DNA of 54,143 nt. It comes from Methanothrix harundinacea. Lineage in GTDB: Archaea > Halobacteriota > Methanosarcinia > Methanotrichales > Methanotrichaceae. This document shows, piece after piece, positions 17,490-26,121 of the stretch (position 1 is its first letter; each line of letters opens with the position of its first letter). The stretch covers positions 1 through 54,143 of the forward strand of contig DAQG01000103.1 of the NCBI GenBank assembly GCA_002502785.1, in the 5' to 3' direction. Below the pieces are notes generated by a model. It made no database searches and was not told where the DNA came from. It saw nothing but the letters and a program-made list of their open reading frames with translations. Position numbers and translations under genes: made by a program.

Positions 17490-17872
17490 AGCTGATGCTC
17501 CACGTGGCTCCCGGAATCGTCCGAAAGCCCATAGTCTCCTCGGTGATCCTGGAGACGAAGTCCCTCATCAACATCGAGCGGGCGAAGGTTGACGCCGTAT
17601 CCGGCGAGATCGTGATAGACGTCGACCCCGAAAAGTGCAGCATGGTGAAGGCGGCCTTCGAGGAGAAGGGCGTAAGGGTCGTACTCCTGGGAAACCCGAT
17701 CATAAAAGATGAGAACGAGTGCATCCACTGTGGGGCCTGCATATCGATCTGCCCCACCGGGACCTTCCACTTCGAGGGCTCTGAGGTGGTGGCGGACGCC
17801 GGAAAGTGCGTCCAGTGCGGAACTTGCGTCACCGCCTGTCCCCAGAGGGCGCTGAAGCTGGTACTGAAGTAG
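17486..17872 (+). CDS. NIL domain plus 2x[4Fe-4S] ferredoxin, homocysteine pathway partner
   Basis: At 128 residues the protein has an N-terminal NIL domain (about 1-75), the ligand-binding fold also found on methionine transporters, and two ferredoxin clusters: CIHCGACISICP and CVQCGTCVTACP. This is the redox partner of the DUF39-CBS protein in sulfide-dependent homocysteine formation. The TTG start overlaps the upstream stop (TTGA) and has AGGAGG at 17472-17477. An ATG three codons in (MLHVAPG) is a possible alternative start. Confidence 0.9.
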   Translation: MKLMLHVAPGIVRKPIVSSVILETKSLINIERAKVDAVSGEIVIDVDPEKCSMVKAAFEEKGVRVVLLGNPIIKDENECIHCGACISICPTGTFHFEGSEVVADAGKCVQCGTCVTACPQRALKLVLK

Positions 17873-18142
17873 ATTTTTCTCGGTCAGGGTCCGGGGGGCG
17901 GGCGCACCGGGGATGGGTGGCCCGCGCCAGCCGGGCCGCAAGACCCTCCCGACAGACTCGCCACGAGTCAATCCGGTGCGATTTTTCTGATGGTGGCTTT
18001 GGGCTGCGAGGAAATCGGGGCCGATCGCTCCCGGCGGCGCGGGAACGCGGGGCGGCCGCGTCGAGGGGGGCGCAGGACCTCCCCCGCCCGAGGGGAGGCC
18101 GGGCGGCGAAAAACAGGCGATGGCAAAAGAGGGGGGCGAGAA
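17873..18142. other. GC-rich spacer, no gene seen
   Basis: About 270 nt between convergent genes. It is extremely G/C-rich, including a GCGGGC...GCCCGC inverted repeat near 17896-17925 that could form a hairpin downstream of the ferredoxin gene. No open frame here has a ribosome-binding site or protein-like composition. Confidence 0.4.
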
Positions 18143-18508
18143 TTATCCGCTCAGATCAATGTCAGGAGTTTCCTCTTCGAGCTCTTTCAAAATTAGCTCG
18201 ACCTGTTGCTTCAACACCGGCATGTCATCTTCTACGACGGACCAGACCAGATCTGTGTCCACCTCGAAGTAGCGGTGGACCAAAATGTGACGCATCCCCA
18301 CGATCTGCTGCCATGGCATCTCGCTGTGTTCGTCTTTGAGTTCAGCCGAGATGGACCTAGCTGCCTCGCCGATGACCTGGAGGTGGTGGACGATCCAGTT
18401 CTGAATAAGCTCATCGCCTTCGAAGGCCTCGCGCCCTTTGGAGGCGTACTTATCAATTCGCTCTATCGCCTCGGCGATATCCAAAAGCCGTCTCTGATCG
18501 TCCCTCAT
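18143..18508 (-). CDS. hepT: HepT-like toxin (DUF86 family)
   Basis: The 121-residue helical protein is the HEPN-fold toxin of MntA-HepT modules. The Rx4H catalytic signature is present as RHILVHRY. HepT acts as an RNase or is held inactive when MntA AMPylates a conserved tyrosine; the Tyr after the HEPN motif is present here. It starts at ATG 18508, overlapping the MntA stop by 4 nt (ATGA type), so antitoxin precedes toxin in one transcript. Confidence 0.88.
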   Translation of the reverse strand: MRDDQRRLLDIAEAIERIDKYASKGREAFEGDELIQNWIVHHLQVIGEAARSISAELKDEHSEMPWQQIVGMRHILVHRYFEVDTDLVWSVVEDDMPVLKQQVELILKELEEETPDIDLSG

Positions 18509-18795
18509 AGAGCCACGGCTTCTCTCAAAACTTGGTCCCGAATTCGCTTTCGAAGCCCTTTCTCGGTCACGACGTCCACAGAGCAGCCCAGGAGGTCCTG
18601 AAGATCCATGAGAAGGCCTCCGAGGTCGAGGAGGCTCCGCCCCGGCTCCATCTCGACGAGGAAGTCGAGGTCGCTTGCATCGTCAGCCTCGCCTCTCGCC
18701 ACTGAGCCGAATATCCTGACGTTGTAAGCTCCATGCTCGGCCGCCGTTCGGAGAATCTCGGCCCGCTTCTCCCTGAGGAGGTCGCTTTTGTCCAT
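18505..18795 (-). CDS. mntA: MntA-like nucleotidyltransferase antitoxin
   Basis: A 96-residue minimal nucleotidyltransferase with GSVARGEADDASDLDFLV, the GSx10DxD catalytic motif, followed by a third acidic strand (SVDVVTEKGL). It is expected to AMPylate or shield HepT. The open frame extends to 18984, but the extension is not protein-like. I place the start at ATG 18795, 27 nt after a TATA-like GTATAATTATAG, for MDKSDLLREK. Confidence 0.88.
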   Translation of the reverse strand: MDKSDLLREKRAEILRTAAEHGAYNVRIFGSVARGEADDASDLDFLVEMEPGRSLLDLGGLLMDLQDLLGCSVDVVTEKGLRKRIRDQVLREAVAL

Positions 18796-19201
18796 GAACC
18801 AAACCACCTGATCTATAATTATACACCGTGTCTTCTGGTATGTCCACCTTTCGGCCTCGTAAGATCGCGGCCGAAAATATCTTGGCTTGAGATCGCGGGT
18901 TGGGGAAATACCCTGATGCCCAGGCGGCGCAATCAGTTTGAGAGAGACCACCTTAAAAGCAGGACTTATGATAGGTATTTGCATGATTCAATCCACTTAT
19001 CGCTATCTTTAGGTACCCACACGAAAATAGCGAAGAGCCAAAACATTATTATACACTATCATCATTCTGAGCGGAGAAGGCCGAGATTAAAGACAGGCAT
19101 GTTATGGCAATAAACAATTGTAAAAAGGCGCTAACATTCAATTTAATTGTACTTGTGAAAGCAAAACGTAACGTGTAAATTAACTATTCGGAGCCACACT
19201 C
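18796..19201. other. intergenic region between divergent mntA and parA-like genes
   Basis: About 400 nt whose composition changes from GC-rich to AT-rich left to right near 18960-19000, marking the edge of the AT-rich ParA segment. It contains the TATA-like box for mntA near 18815-18826. No RNA gene, repeat or supported open frame was found in it. Confidence 0.45.
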
Positions 19202-20181
19202 ATGAAAATTATAACGCTATTTGCCAATAAGGGCGGAGTAGGAAAGACTACATTGACATATAATTTGGCATTCATGTTAGAGAAGATGGGTAAAAGAGTT
19301 TTAATTGCAGATCTGGACCCCCAAGCAAACCTGACTTCGCTTTCAATTGATGATGAAATAATAACTAAAGCAATTAATAATCAAAATAATCATCACACCA
19401 TATATTACGCGATTGAACCTCTTGTTAAAGGGTTAGGAGATTTTAGATTCTTCGAACCATATAAATTACCAAGGAGAAAAATCTGGATTTATATGGGAGA
19501 TGTTCTATTAAGTAAGTTTGAATCGATCGTTTCAGAAAATTGGCTTCAAGTCTTTGGTGGTCAAGAACGACAGTTTAGAGGTTTATCCTCAATCTACAGG
19601 CTCATAGAGAAATTCTCACGAGAGAATAATATCGACATTATCTTAGTAGATTTGGCACCTAATATCGGTTCCCTTAATAAAACATTCTTCTTATATTCGG
19701 ATTATTTTATTACTCCCCTAATCCCGGATCTTTTTTCATTACGTGGGCTTGAACATTTGGGTCCCACCATTACTGAATGGGTCGATCAGTGGGAAAGAGC
19801 AAGAAGAGGGCTAGAAACAGATATTGACTTTAAGATTTTCTCCGGAAGACCCCAATATTTAGGATATATATTACAACAATTTAATATATATATAGACAGT
19901 GGCCTACGAAATTTTGGGGAGAATGGGTGAATCAAGTTCCTAAAGTAATATCAGAGAAATTTGGCCCTCAATTACAAACACGGGATTTGAATTATAATCC
20001 TAGATCATTGGGTGAGGTCAAGAATTATCTTAGCTTAGCGCCCAAATCCCAAAGGTGCCTCAAACCTATTTTTGAACTATCACACGAAGATGGCGTATTC
20101 GGAACTCACGAAGATAATGTCGCGCAGGCATACACTCAATTTCAAAACGTTTGCCATAATATTTTAGATAAGAGTGACTGA
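19202..20181 (+). pseudogene. ParA/Soj-like ATPase, interrupted by a frameshift
   Basis: The first frame (19202-19930) has the deviant Walker A FANKGGVGKTTLTYN, a Walker A' LIADLDPQANLT, and IILVDLAPNIGSLN. It ends early at ENG-stop. A second frame continues from before 19927 with WGEWVNQVPKVISEKFG, then NYLSLAPKSQRCLKPIFEL and DGVFGTHEDNVAQAY, matching the C-terminal part of the longer ParA-family ATPases found on mobile elements. Adding one base between about 19895 and 19925 joins them into about 326 residues. The gene is AT-rich, with no ParB or centromere-like repeats nearby. It may be a decayed mobile-element gene or a sequencing slip. Confidence 0.75.
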
Positions 20182-20361
20182 AACGAATTGATAATTATCT
20201 ATCAATGATTAATTGCTGTGAATTTATTGAGTTTCATTTATCGTCGTATACCAATGAAACTGATCAAACATCATCTACTCGCCCCTCATTAGGCATCCAA
20301 TCGAAGAAAGAATAACGACGGCAATTCGACATAGATACTTAAAATATACTTAAAATTGTAT

Positions 20362-20384
20362 ACCCTGCAGCTCCGCTGCAGGGT
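20362..20384 (-). terminator. strong hairpin downstream of the exported hydrolase gene
   Basis: A perfect 10-bp stem (ACCCTGCAGC / GCTGCAGGGT) with a 3-nt loop lies about 32 nt after the hydrolase stop codon, and on the minus strand it is followed by AT-rich ATACAATTTTAAG. This resembles an intrinsic terminator. Confidence 0.55.
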
Positions 20385-20415
20385 GAACTGCCACAGATTC
20401 GACTTAGCCGCCCTT

Positions 20416-21792
20416 TTAGCATCCCTCCAGCGTCTCATCGAGCCAGTCGAAGACCCGCTGATTGGATAGCAATCTGGCCCCCATTTGGCAGTGCTCCCCG
20501 GCCCCCTCCTCGATGGTGAAGAGCATGTACTCCTTGGGGCTTTCGAGGGCATCGTATAGCTGCCGAGCCCTTCCCGGCATCATCCAATCGCCCTCAGAAT
20601 CCACCACCAGCACGGGACAGCTTATCTGCTGGACGCAGTCTTTGAGGGTATACTCCTGACTCTTGATCAGAAACTCGTGGGGGGTGTCAACGCCGAAGGA
20701 ATACATGCCGTGCTCTATGCTCCACCTCAGGCTGGTATCATTCTCCATCGCCTCCCGGGTTCCAGCGTCAAAATCGTCCGGATAGTTGAATAGGGCGTAC
20801 AACTCATCAGGGCTGAAGTCCCTGGTGTAGTTCAGCTCGTAGACCCCGCCGTTGGCCACGCAGGCTGCAATTCGATGTTCGTAAGCCGCGGCCCTCGGAG
20901 CCATGTACCCGCCCATGCTTATTCCCATGATCGCTATGCAATCGGGGTCCACGTCCTCTCTGGTCAGAACGTAGTCCACCACGGGCGTGACCACATTTTC
21001 CCAGTCGGGACGGAAATGAAGCCCCTGCTCCCTGAGCGCCGCCCCCTGGCCCGGACCCTCGAAGATCAGACAGTTGTATCCCCTCTCCACCGCCGCCTGC
21101 CCCTGGCTGAAGTAGATCTCCTCTGCCGTCCCGTCAAAGCCGGTCTGGAGGATCAACGTCTTCCGGGGCAGGTCGGATGAGTCGGGCTTGAGGAAGTATC
21201 CGGGAAGGGTCGTATTCTCGTAAGGTATCTTTACCAACTCCACGGGGCACGGCACGAGATCGACGCCCTTTCGGAAGCTGTCGCGGCTCATCTCCCAGGT
21301 CTGAAGGATGCGGGGGTCGTCGGGATTTCCGTGCAAGAAGAACTCTGCCGCCCGGTAGTATCCCGAGGCCCGCAGGTATGCGTCCCGAGCGCTGACGTTG
21401 TGCCCCCTCTCCAAAGATTCGTCAGCGATTTGGCGAACGCGTTCGGCGGTGGCAAACCACTCTCGATACCAGCTCTCAAAATCCCCGGGCTGGATGCGAG
21501 ACGCCGAGATCAGACACTCATTTATGTCCGAACCGCCATAGGGCGCTATTCCCAGCTGTCTGAGAACTTGAAAATGAAACTCTTTATCCTGGAAGACGGG
21601 ATAGACCACAGCGCTGGAGCAAAACACGGTATCATTTGTCTTCAGATTCCCCGGATTGCTCGCGTCCGTCGTGCCATCGTTGGACCCCAAATCTGAATTC
21701 CCAGCAGCTGAGACGGAACTGAACTGAGCAGCAAGAAGCAAGATGCTCATCAATAACGTCATTACAATTCTTCTCATTTTTTGCCTCGCCAT
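20416..21792 (-). CDS. exported alpha/beta hydrolase (acyl-peptidase or esterase-like)
   Basis: The 458-residue protein starts with a secretion signal (basic residues, then MTLLMSILLLAAQFSSVSA). A helical cap region spans roughly 40-180. The hydrolase fold carries the nucleophile motif IAIMGISMGGYMAP, VLVVDSEGDWMMPG with a candidate acid, and GAGEHCQMGAR with the catalytic His near the C terminus. This arrangement resembles the dipeptidyl-aminopeptidase/FrsA-like group. Substrate cannot be assigned. MARQKMRR may be a slightly long start; an internal ATG is also possible. Confidence 0.82.
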   Translation of the reverse strand: MARQKMRRIVMTLLMSILLLAAQFSSVSAAGNSDLGSNDGTTDASNPGNLKTNDTVFCSSAVVYPVFQDKEFHFQVLRQLGIAPYGGSDINECLISASRIQPGDFESWYREWFATAERVRQIADESLERGHNVSARDAYLRASGYYRAAEFFLHGNPDDPRILQTWEMSRDSFRKGVDLVPCPVELVKIPYENTTLPGYFLKPDSSDLPRKTLILQTGFDGTAEEIYFSQGQAAVERGYNCLIFEGPGQGAALREQGLHFRPDWENVVTPVVDYVLTREDVDPDCIAIMGISMGGYMAPRAAAYEHRIAACVANGGVYELNYTRDFSPDELYALFNYPDDFDAGTREAMENDTSLRWSIEHGMYSFGVDTPHEFLIKSQEYTLKDCVQQISCPVLVVDSEGDWMMPGRARQLYDALESPKEYMLFTIEEGAGEHCQMGARLLSNQRVFDWLDETLEGC

Positions 21793-21939
21793 GTTTCTTT
21801 GATGGATATTTAATAGTCGAAAGTAATTATCAGTTTCCCCAAAAAATTATACGCAACTTCATTCCATTGCAGCAATTAATTTAAAATATACCACTGCCCG
21901 GAAATGGTGCAGAGAGGGTCCTCGTCATCTCGTTCCACT

Positions 21940-21950
21940 TATTTTAAATA
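21940..21950 (+). promoter_or_regulatory. TATA box for thiC
   Basis: TATTTTAAATA predicts a transcript start near 21971 and a 5' leader of only about 14 nt before ATG 21985. That leaves no room for a TPP riboswitch in the mRNA. Confidence 0.5.
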
Positions 21951-21984
21951 CGACTTTCTCAGGACAAATCCATAGTGATGATTC

Positions 21985-23268
21985 ATGGGACTTATCGAAG
22001 AAGCAAAAGCCGGAAAGATCACTCCTGAGATGGAGATCGTGGCAAAAGACGAGGGCAAAACCCCCGAGTTCGTCAGAAGGGGAATCGCAAGCGGCAAGAT
22101 CGTGATCCCGGTCAGCCCCTATCGCGAGACGAAGCGGATGGGGATCGGAAAGGGGCTTCGGACCAAGGTTAACGCCACCGTCGGCACCAGCAGCGACATC
22201 GTGGACGTCGAGATGGAGATTAAAAAGGCGAAAGCCGCCGAGGAGACAGGAGCCGACACTCTGATGGAACTCTCTACAGGAGGCGACTTCTTCGAGATCA
22301 GAAAGAGGGTTGTCGAGAACACCACCCTTTCAGTCGGGTCCGTCCCCCTCTACCAGGCCTTCATCGAGGCGATAAGGACGTACGGCGCAGGCGTCGATAT
22401 GACCGAGGACGACCTCTTCAGGATCACCGAAGAGCAGGCGAAGCTCGGGACGAACTTCATGGCGATTCACACCGGGATTAACAGGATTTGCATCGATAGG
22501 ATCAAGCGGCAGGGCGGACGATACGGCGGCCTATGCAGCCGGGGCGGGGCCTTCATGGTAGCCTGGATGCTCCACAACGACAAGGAGAACCCCCTCTACA
22601 GCGACTTCGACTACCTCCTGGAGATCCTAAAAGAGCACGAAGTCACCCTCAGCATGGGAAACGGCATGAGAGCGGGCGCCGTCCACGACGCCACCGACCG
22701 GGCCCAGATCCAGGAGCTTATAATCAACAGCGAACTTGCAGACAAGGCTCACGACTTCGGGGTCCAGACGATCGTCGAGGGGCCGGGCCACATACCCGTA
22801 GACGAAATCGAGGCTAACGTCAAGGTGATGAAGCGGCTCTCAGGCGAGAAGCCCTTCTACATGCTGGGACCCCTGGTCACCGACATCGCTCCCGGGTACG
22901 ACCACATGGTGGCGGCGATAGGCGCAAGCCTCTCCAGCGCCTACGGAGCCGACTTCATATGTTACGTGACCCCCGCAGAACACCTCGCCCTTCCCAACGT
23001 CGATGACGTGAAAGAGGGGGTCATGGCCTCCAGGATAGCAGCCCACGTCGGCGACATGATCAAGAACGGGACTCGCGACCAAGACCTGGCCATGGGCAGG
23101 GCACGGCGCGACATGCGGTGGAATGAGCAGTTCGATCTCGCCATCGATCCAGAGACGGCAGCGAAGATAAGGTCGGAGAGGGCCCCGGCCGACAGCAAGG
23201 TCTGCACCATGTGCGGCGACTTCTGCGCCCACAAAATAGTGGCGGAGAACATAGATCTCCGCAAGTGA
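21985..23268 (+). CDS. thiC: phosphomethylpyrimidine synthase ThiC
   Basis: ThiC is the radical SAM enzyme that rearranges aminoimidazole ribotide into the hydroxymethylpyrimidine phosphate of thiamine. The 427-residue protein has the barrel motifs (TVGTSSDIVDVEMEI, SMGNGMRAGAVHDATDRAQ, IVEGPGHIPVDEI, LGPLVTDIAPGYDH) and the C-terminal cluster CTMCGDFC (C-x2-C-x3-C, not the C-x2-C-x4-C of bacterial ThiC). It lacks the long N-terminal domain of bacterial ThiC, as usual for archaea. It is monocistronic here, converging with the next gene. Confidence 0.95.
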   Translation: MGLIEEAKAGKITPEMEIVAKDEGKTPEFVRRGIASGKIVIPVSPYRETKRMGIGKGLRTKVNATVGTSSDIVDVEMEIKKAKAAEETGADTLMELSTGGDFFEIRKRVVENTTLSVGSVPLYQAFIEAIRTYGAGVDMTEDDLFRITEEQAKLGTNFMAIHTGINRICIDRIKRQGGRYGGLCSRGGAFMVAWMLHNDKENPLYSDFDYLLEILKEHEVTLSMGNGMRAGAVHDATDRAQIQELIINSELADKAHDFGVQTIVEGPGHIPVDEIEANVKVMKRLSGEKPFYMLGPLVTDIAPGYDHMVAAIGASLSSAYGADFICYVTPAEHLALPNVDDVKEGVMASRIAAHVGDMIKNGTRDQDLAMGRARRDMRWNEQFDLAIDPETAAKIRSERAPADSKVCTMCGDFCAHKIVAENIDLRK

Positions 23269-23272
23269 TAGC

Positions 23273-23737
23273 TCACTTTCCGATAAGGCTCGCGAAGAAC
23301 CTGAGGGCCGGGGTGCTGGCCAAGGCTGCGGTCACCTTCAGCTTCGCCGTGAAAGTCGTACCCCTGATGGTTATCTCCCCCTGATCTTGGGCCTGCTGGA
23401 AGGCTGTGACCGGGTCATCGGAGCCGTAGACCCTATCAATCGCATCCTGCTCGGCCTCCACCACGATCGTCGGGTCTTCGATCTCTCCCTCGATCGTGCT
23501 AACGATCACGGCGTTCTTCGTCTCAAGGCCCGCCATGAGGGCGGTCTCATTCGCTCTGGAGATGTCTATCTGGACCCTCTCGTCTCCAAGAAGGGCCTTA
23601 ACAACCTCTGGCGCGTTTTCCACTCCTGAATTGTAGATGTCGACACCGTGTTGAATGTCGTCAAAGGTGATGGCGGATCCTGGAGCTGAAGCTGCGAACG
23701 CCAGCGCCAGCAAGAGGGCGAAAATGAAATATCTCAT
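23273..23737 (-). CDS. small exported protein, possibly SCP2-like
   Basis: This 154-residue protein starts with an obvious signal peptide (MRYFIFALLLALAFAASAPGSA). The mature part has alternating strands with VIVSTIEGEIEDPTIVVEA and GEITIRGTTFTAKLKVTAAL, a pattern resembling the sterol-carrier-protein-2-like fold that binds lipids. That resemblance is from memory and uncertain. It converges with thiC with 4 nt between the ends. I cannot assign a role. Confidence 0.7.
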   Translation of the reverse strand: MRYFIFALLLALAFAASAPGSAITFDDIQHGVDIYNSGVENAPEVVKALLGDERVQIDISRANETALMAGLETKNAVIVSTIEGEIEDPTIVVEAEQDAIDRVYGSDDPVTAFQQAQDQGEITIRGTTFTAKLKVTAALASTPALRFFASLIGK

Positions 23738-23959
23738 GGTCCTCTTTTACGGACGTGATGATAAATACCTTTTGTCAGTACGAAATTTTTTCGTTGAGTT
23801 TAGGATGGGCCACTGGTGAAGAGGACCTCGAACTTGGTTTGCCTCGAATCTCCTTTCAGTTATTCTAATCATTTGTCGTTCCTTTGGACCCACTAGTTGA
23901 TTTTCCCACCCCGGTTCGGCGAATCTTTAAGTACGTTCTTCACCGATGATATTCCCAGT

Positions 23960-25045
23960 ATGGACATCCTGGTGCTCTGCATAGACAGAGACGACGACCT
24001 GGGCCGCAAGGCCAGAATCGAGAGCCCCGTCGTCGGAAGGGCCGCTAACGTCGAGGCGACCCTCAAGCTGGGCCTCGCAGATCCAGAGGACTCGGACGTG
24101 AACACCATCCTCGGCGGGATCAAGGTTTACGACGATCTGGTCACCCAGGGCAAAGCTGTCGAGATCGCCTCGGTGGCGGGAGACCCCAACGTGGGCCTGG
24201 TATCCGACGGAAAGATAGCCCACCAGATTGACGCCCTCATCGAGAGGTTTCGGCCGCAGGGCGTGGTGGTGGTCTCGGACGGGGCCGAGGACGAGGCGAT
24301 CCTCCCCATAATTCAGTCTCGGGTCAAGGTCGACGGCGTAAGAAGGGTTCTCGTGAAGCAGAGCCACAACCTGGAGAGCACCTATTATCTCCTAAAGCAG
24401 GTTTTCAGGGACCCGAAGATCAGCCACACCTTCTTCATACCAATAGGCCTCGCTCTACTCATATACTCAACCTTCAGCTTTTTGGGACGGTCGGATTTTG
24501 CCGTCATCGCCATCCTCGCCGCCGTCGGGGTCTATCTCCTCTTTCGGGGCCTCGGCCTCGACGACTTCATCGACAGCACCAAGCAGACCTTCAAGGGCAA
24601 CCTCTATCGAGGTAAGGTGGCCTTCGTCACCTACGTTCTGGCCGCGGTCCTAGTCCTGATCGCCACGATCCAGGGGTCCGCCAAGTTCTGGGACTACTAC
24701 ACAGGCGATATTTGGTACGGCTACCTGGTCCTCATGATGGTCTTTGTCAACTACAGCGTCTGGTGGTACGTAGCCGCCGGGATCTGCGTAAACTTGGGCA
24801 AGATCCTTGACCTTTACATAGAGGGGGTGGGGGATGAGAGGGCCTACTCGTACCCCTTCTTCATCTTCGCAACAGGGCTCATCTTCTGGAGCGCCAGCGT
24901 CTTCATTTTGGTCAACAGCGCTGGTATGGCCTTCCCCCTCATCTCGGGCCAGAGCACCGAGTATCTGGCGGCCTCTGCGGTCCTGGCGATCCTGATCACC
25001 CTCATCGGGGTAAAGATCTCGCGGAAGATGGTGGGCAGAAGGTGA
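23960..25045 (+). CDS. DUF373 family membrane protein
   Basis: The 361-residue protein matches the archaeal DUF373 family. It has a soluble N-terminal domain of about 160 residues, starting MDILVLCIDRDDDLGRKA with an Asp-rich turn and ending before VLVKQSHNLESTYYLL, then about six hydrophobic helices from residue ~150 to the end. ATG 23960 is chosen because upstream sequence in frame is not family-like and a CTTTAAG TATA box lies about 31 nt before it. Function unknown. It ends just before the frame of the GXGXG protein, suggesting one operon. Confidence 0.82.
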   Translation: MDILVLCIDRDDDLGRKARIESPVVGRAANVEATLKLGLADPEDSDVNTILGGIKVYDDLVTQGKAVEIASVAGDPNVGLVSDGKIAHQIDALIERFRPQGVVVVSDGAEDEAILPIIQSRVKVDGVRRVLVKQSHNLESTYYLLKQVFRDPKISHTFFIPIGLALLIYSTFSFLGRSDFAVIAILAAVGVYLLFRGLGLDDFIDSTKQTFKGNLYRGKVAFVTYVLAAVLVLIATIQGSAKFWDYYTGDIWYGYLVLMMVFVNYSVWWYVAAGICVNLGKILDLYIEGVGDERAYSYPFFIFATGLIFWSASVFILVNSAGMAFPLISGQSTEYLAASAVLAILITLIGVKISRKMVGRR

Positions 25046-25047
25046 CG

Positions 25048-25961
25048 ATGACGTCCGTGGGGGTGTTTTTCTGATCGAGGTCGACGCCAACGGCGACGGT
25101 TGCCTTTGCGACTTCACCTTCGACTTCTACTGGCAGCACGAGGGATCTCGCCTCGATCCCGACGAGATTGTCTCAGGATCTCTGACCCGCCGGAACCTGG
25201 TGGAGGCCCTGAAGCTTGGCGAGACCGTAAAGATTCGGGGCGACGTCGGCGGACGGCTCGGGTCCAGCCTAGGGGTGGATCTCGCCAGCTTCGGAGGAAA
25301 CGGCGGCCCCATCGAAGCGACGGGGCCTGTGATCGTCGACGGGGACGTAGGACCCCGGATGGGGATCAGCATGATCCGAGGCTCGATTTACGTCAGCGGC
25401 AGCGTTGACACCCCGCTCGGAAACGTGGTCGAAGTGGAGTCAGATAGGACAGGCTACCGAAAGTACGTCTCCATAACCGAGGTTCTGGAGCTTGACGGCC
25501 GGGTCCTGGAGCCAAACCTTAGTGACGAGAGAGGGCTCGTCCTGAAAGACGGCCTCATCCGGGAGACTCTGGCGGCTAGGAACAGGGCAGAGAGGGTTCT
25601 GAGGGTGGAGGGGAACGCAGGCATGAGCGCGGGGATACTGATGGGATCGGGCCTGCTGGAGATAAGGGGAGATGCTGGCAGGAACGCAGGCGTCCTGATG
25701 AGGGGCGGAAGGCTCGTCGTTTTTGGAAGGTGCGACGACTTCACGGCAGCCGAGATGAAAGGCGGGGAGATCTTCGTCGAGGGCGACGCTGGCGGTTACA
25801 TCTGCGCCAAGATGACGGGCGGCGCCGTCTACGCACCGAAGGGAAAGCCGATCCCCCCTGCTAGGATGCAGGCCCTGAAAGGCGATGAATCTGGCCTTGT
25901 CTCAAGGATCCTAGGCGTCAACTCCTTTCAGGCCATGATGTACAAGAAGTTCGGCCCGTGA
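25048..25961 (+). CDS. GXGXG beta-helix protein (FwdC / glutamate synthase C-terminal-like), start damaged
   Basis: The protein is built from GxGxG-type beta-helix repeats (VDGDVGPRMGISM, VEGNAGMSAGILMGSG, IRGDAGRNAGVLM, VEGDAGGYICAKMTGG), the fold of formylmethanofuran dehydrogenase subunit C and of the last domain of glutamate synthase. It lacks FwdC's normal N terminus, so it is probably a paralog and not part of the complex. The frame downstream of 25200 has a GTG, but strongly coding sequence (FLIEVDANGDGCLCDF) precedes it with no start codon. Adding one base in the G5 or T5 run (25058-25070) joins it to ATG 25048 or GTG 25057. It follows DUF373 immediately. Confidence 0.72.
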
Positions 25962-26121
25962 TCCGGGTGCAAAAATCCATTTGTAACTATTCAGCCATCT
26001 TTACAATCAACAGACAGCATCAGTAAACCCAAGAGCCCGCGCGATAAGAGTGACCGACCGGCAGGAGGTCAAGTAGGACATGCGGGTAGTCGCTTCAATG
26101 GTATCTCCAGGCGGCGCGGGG

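Noticed and set aside
21838..21984. TPP riboswitch upstream of thiC
   Set aside because: The TATA box leaves only a ~14-nt leader and no THI-box-like sequence is seen.
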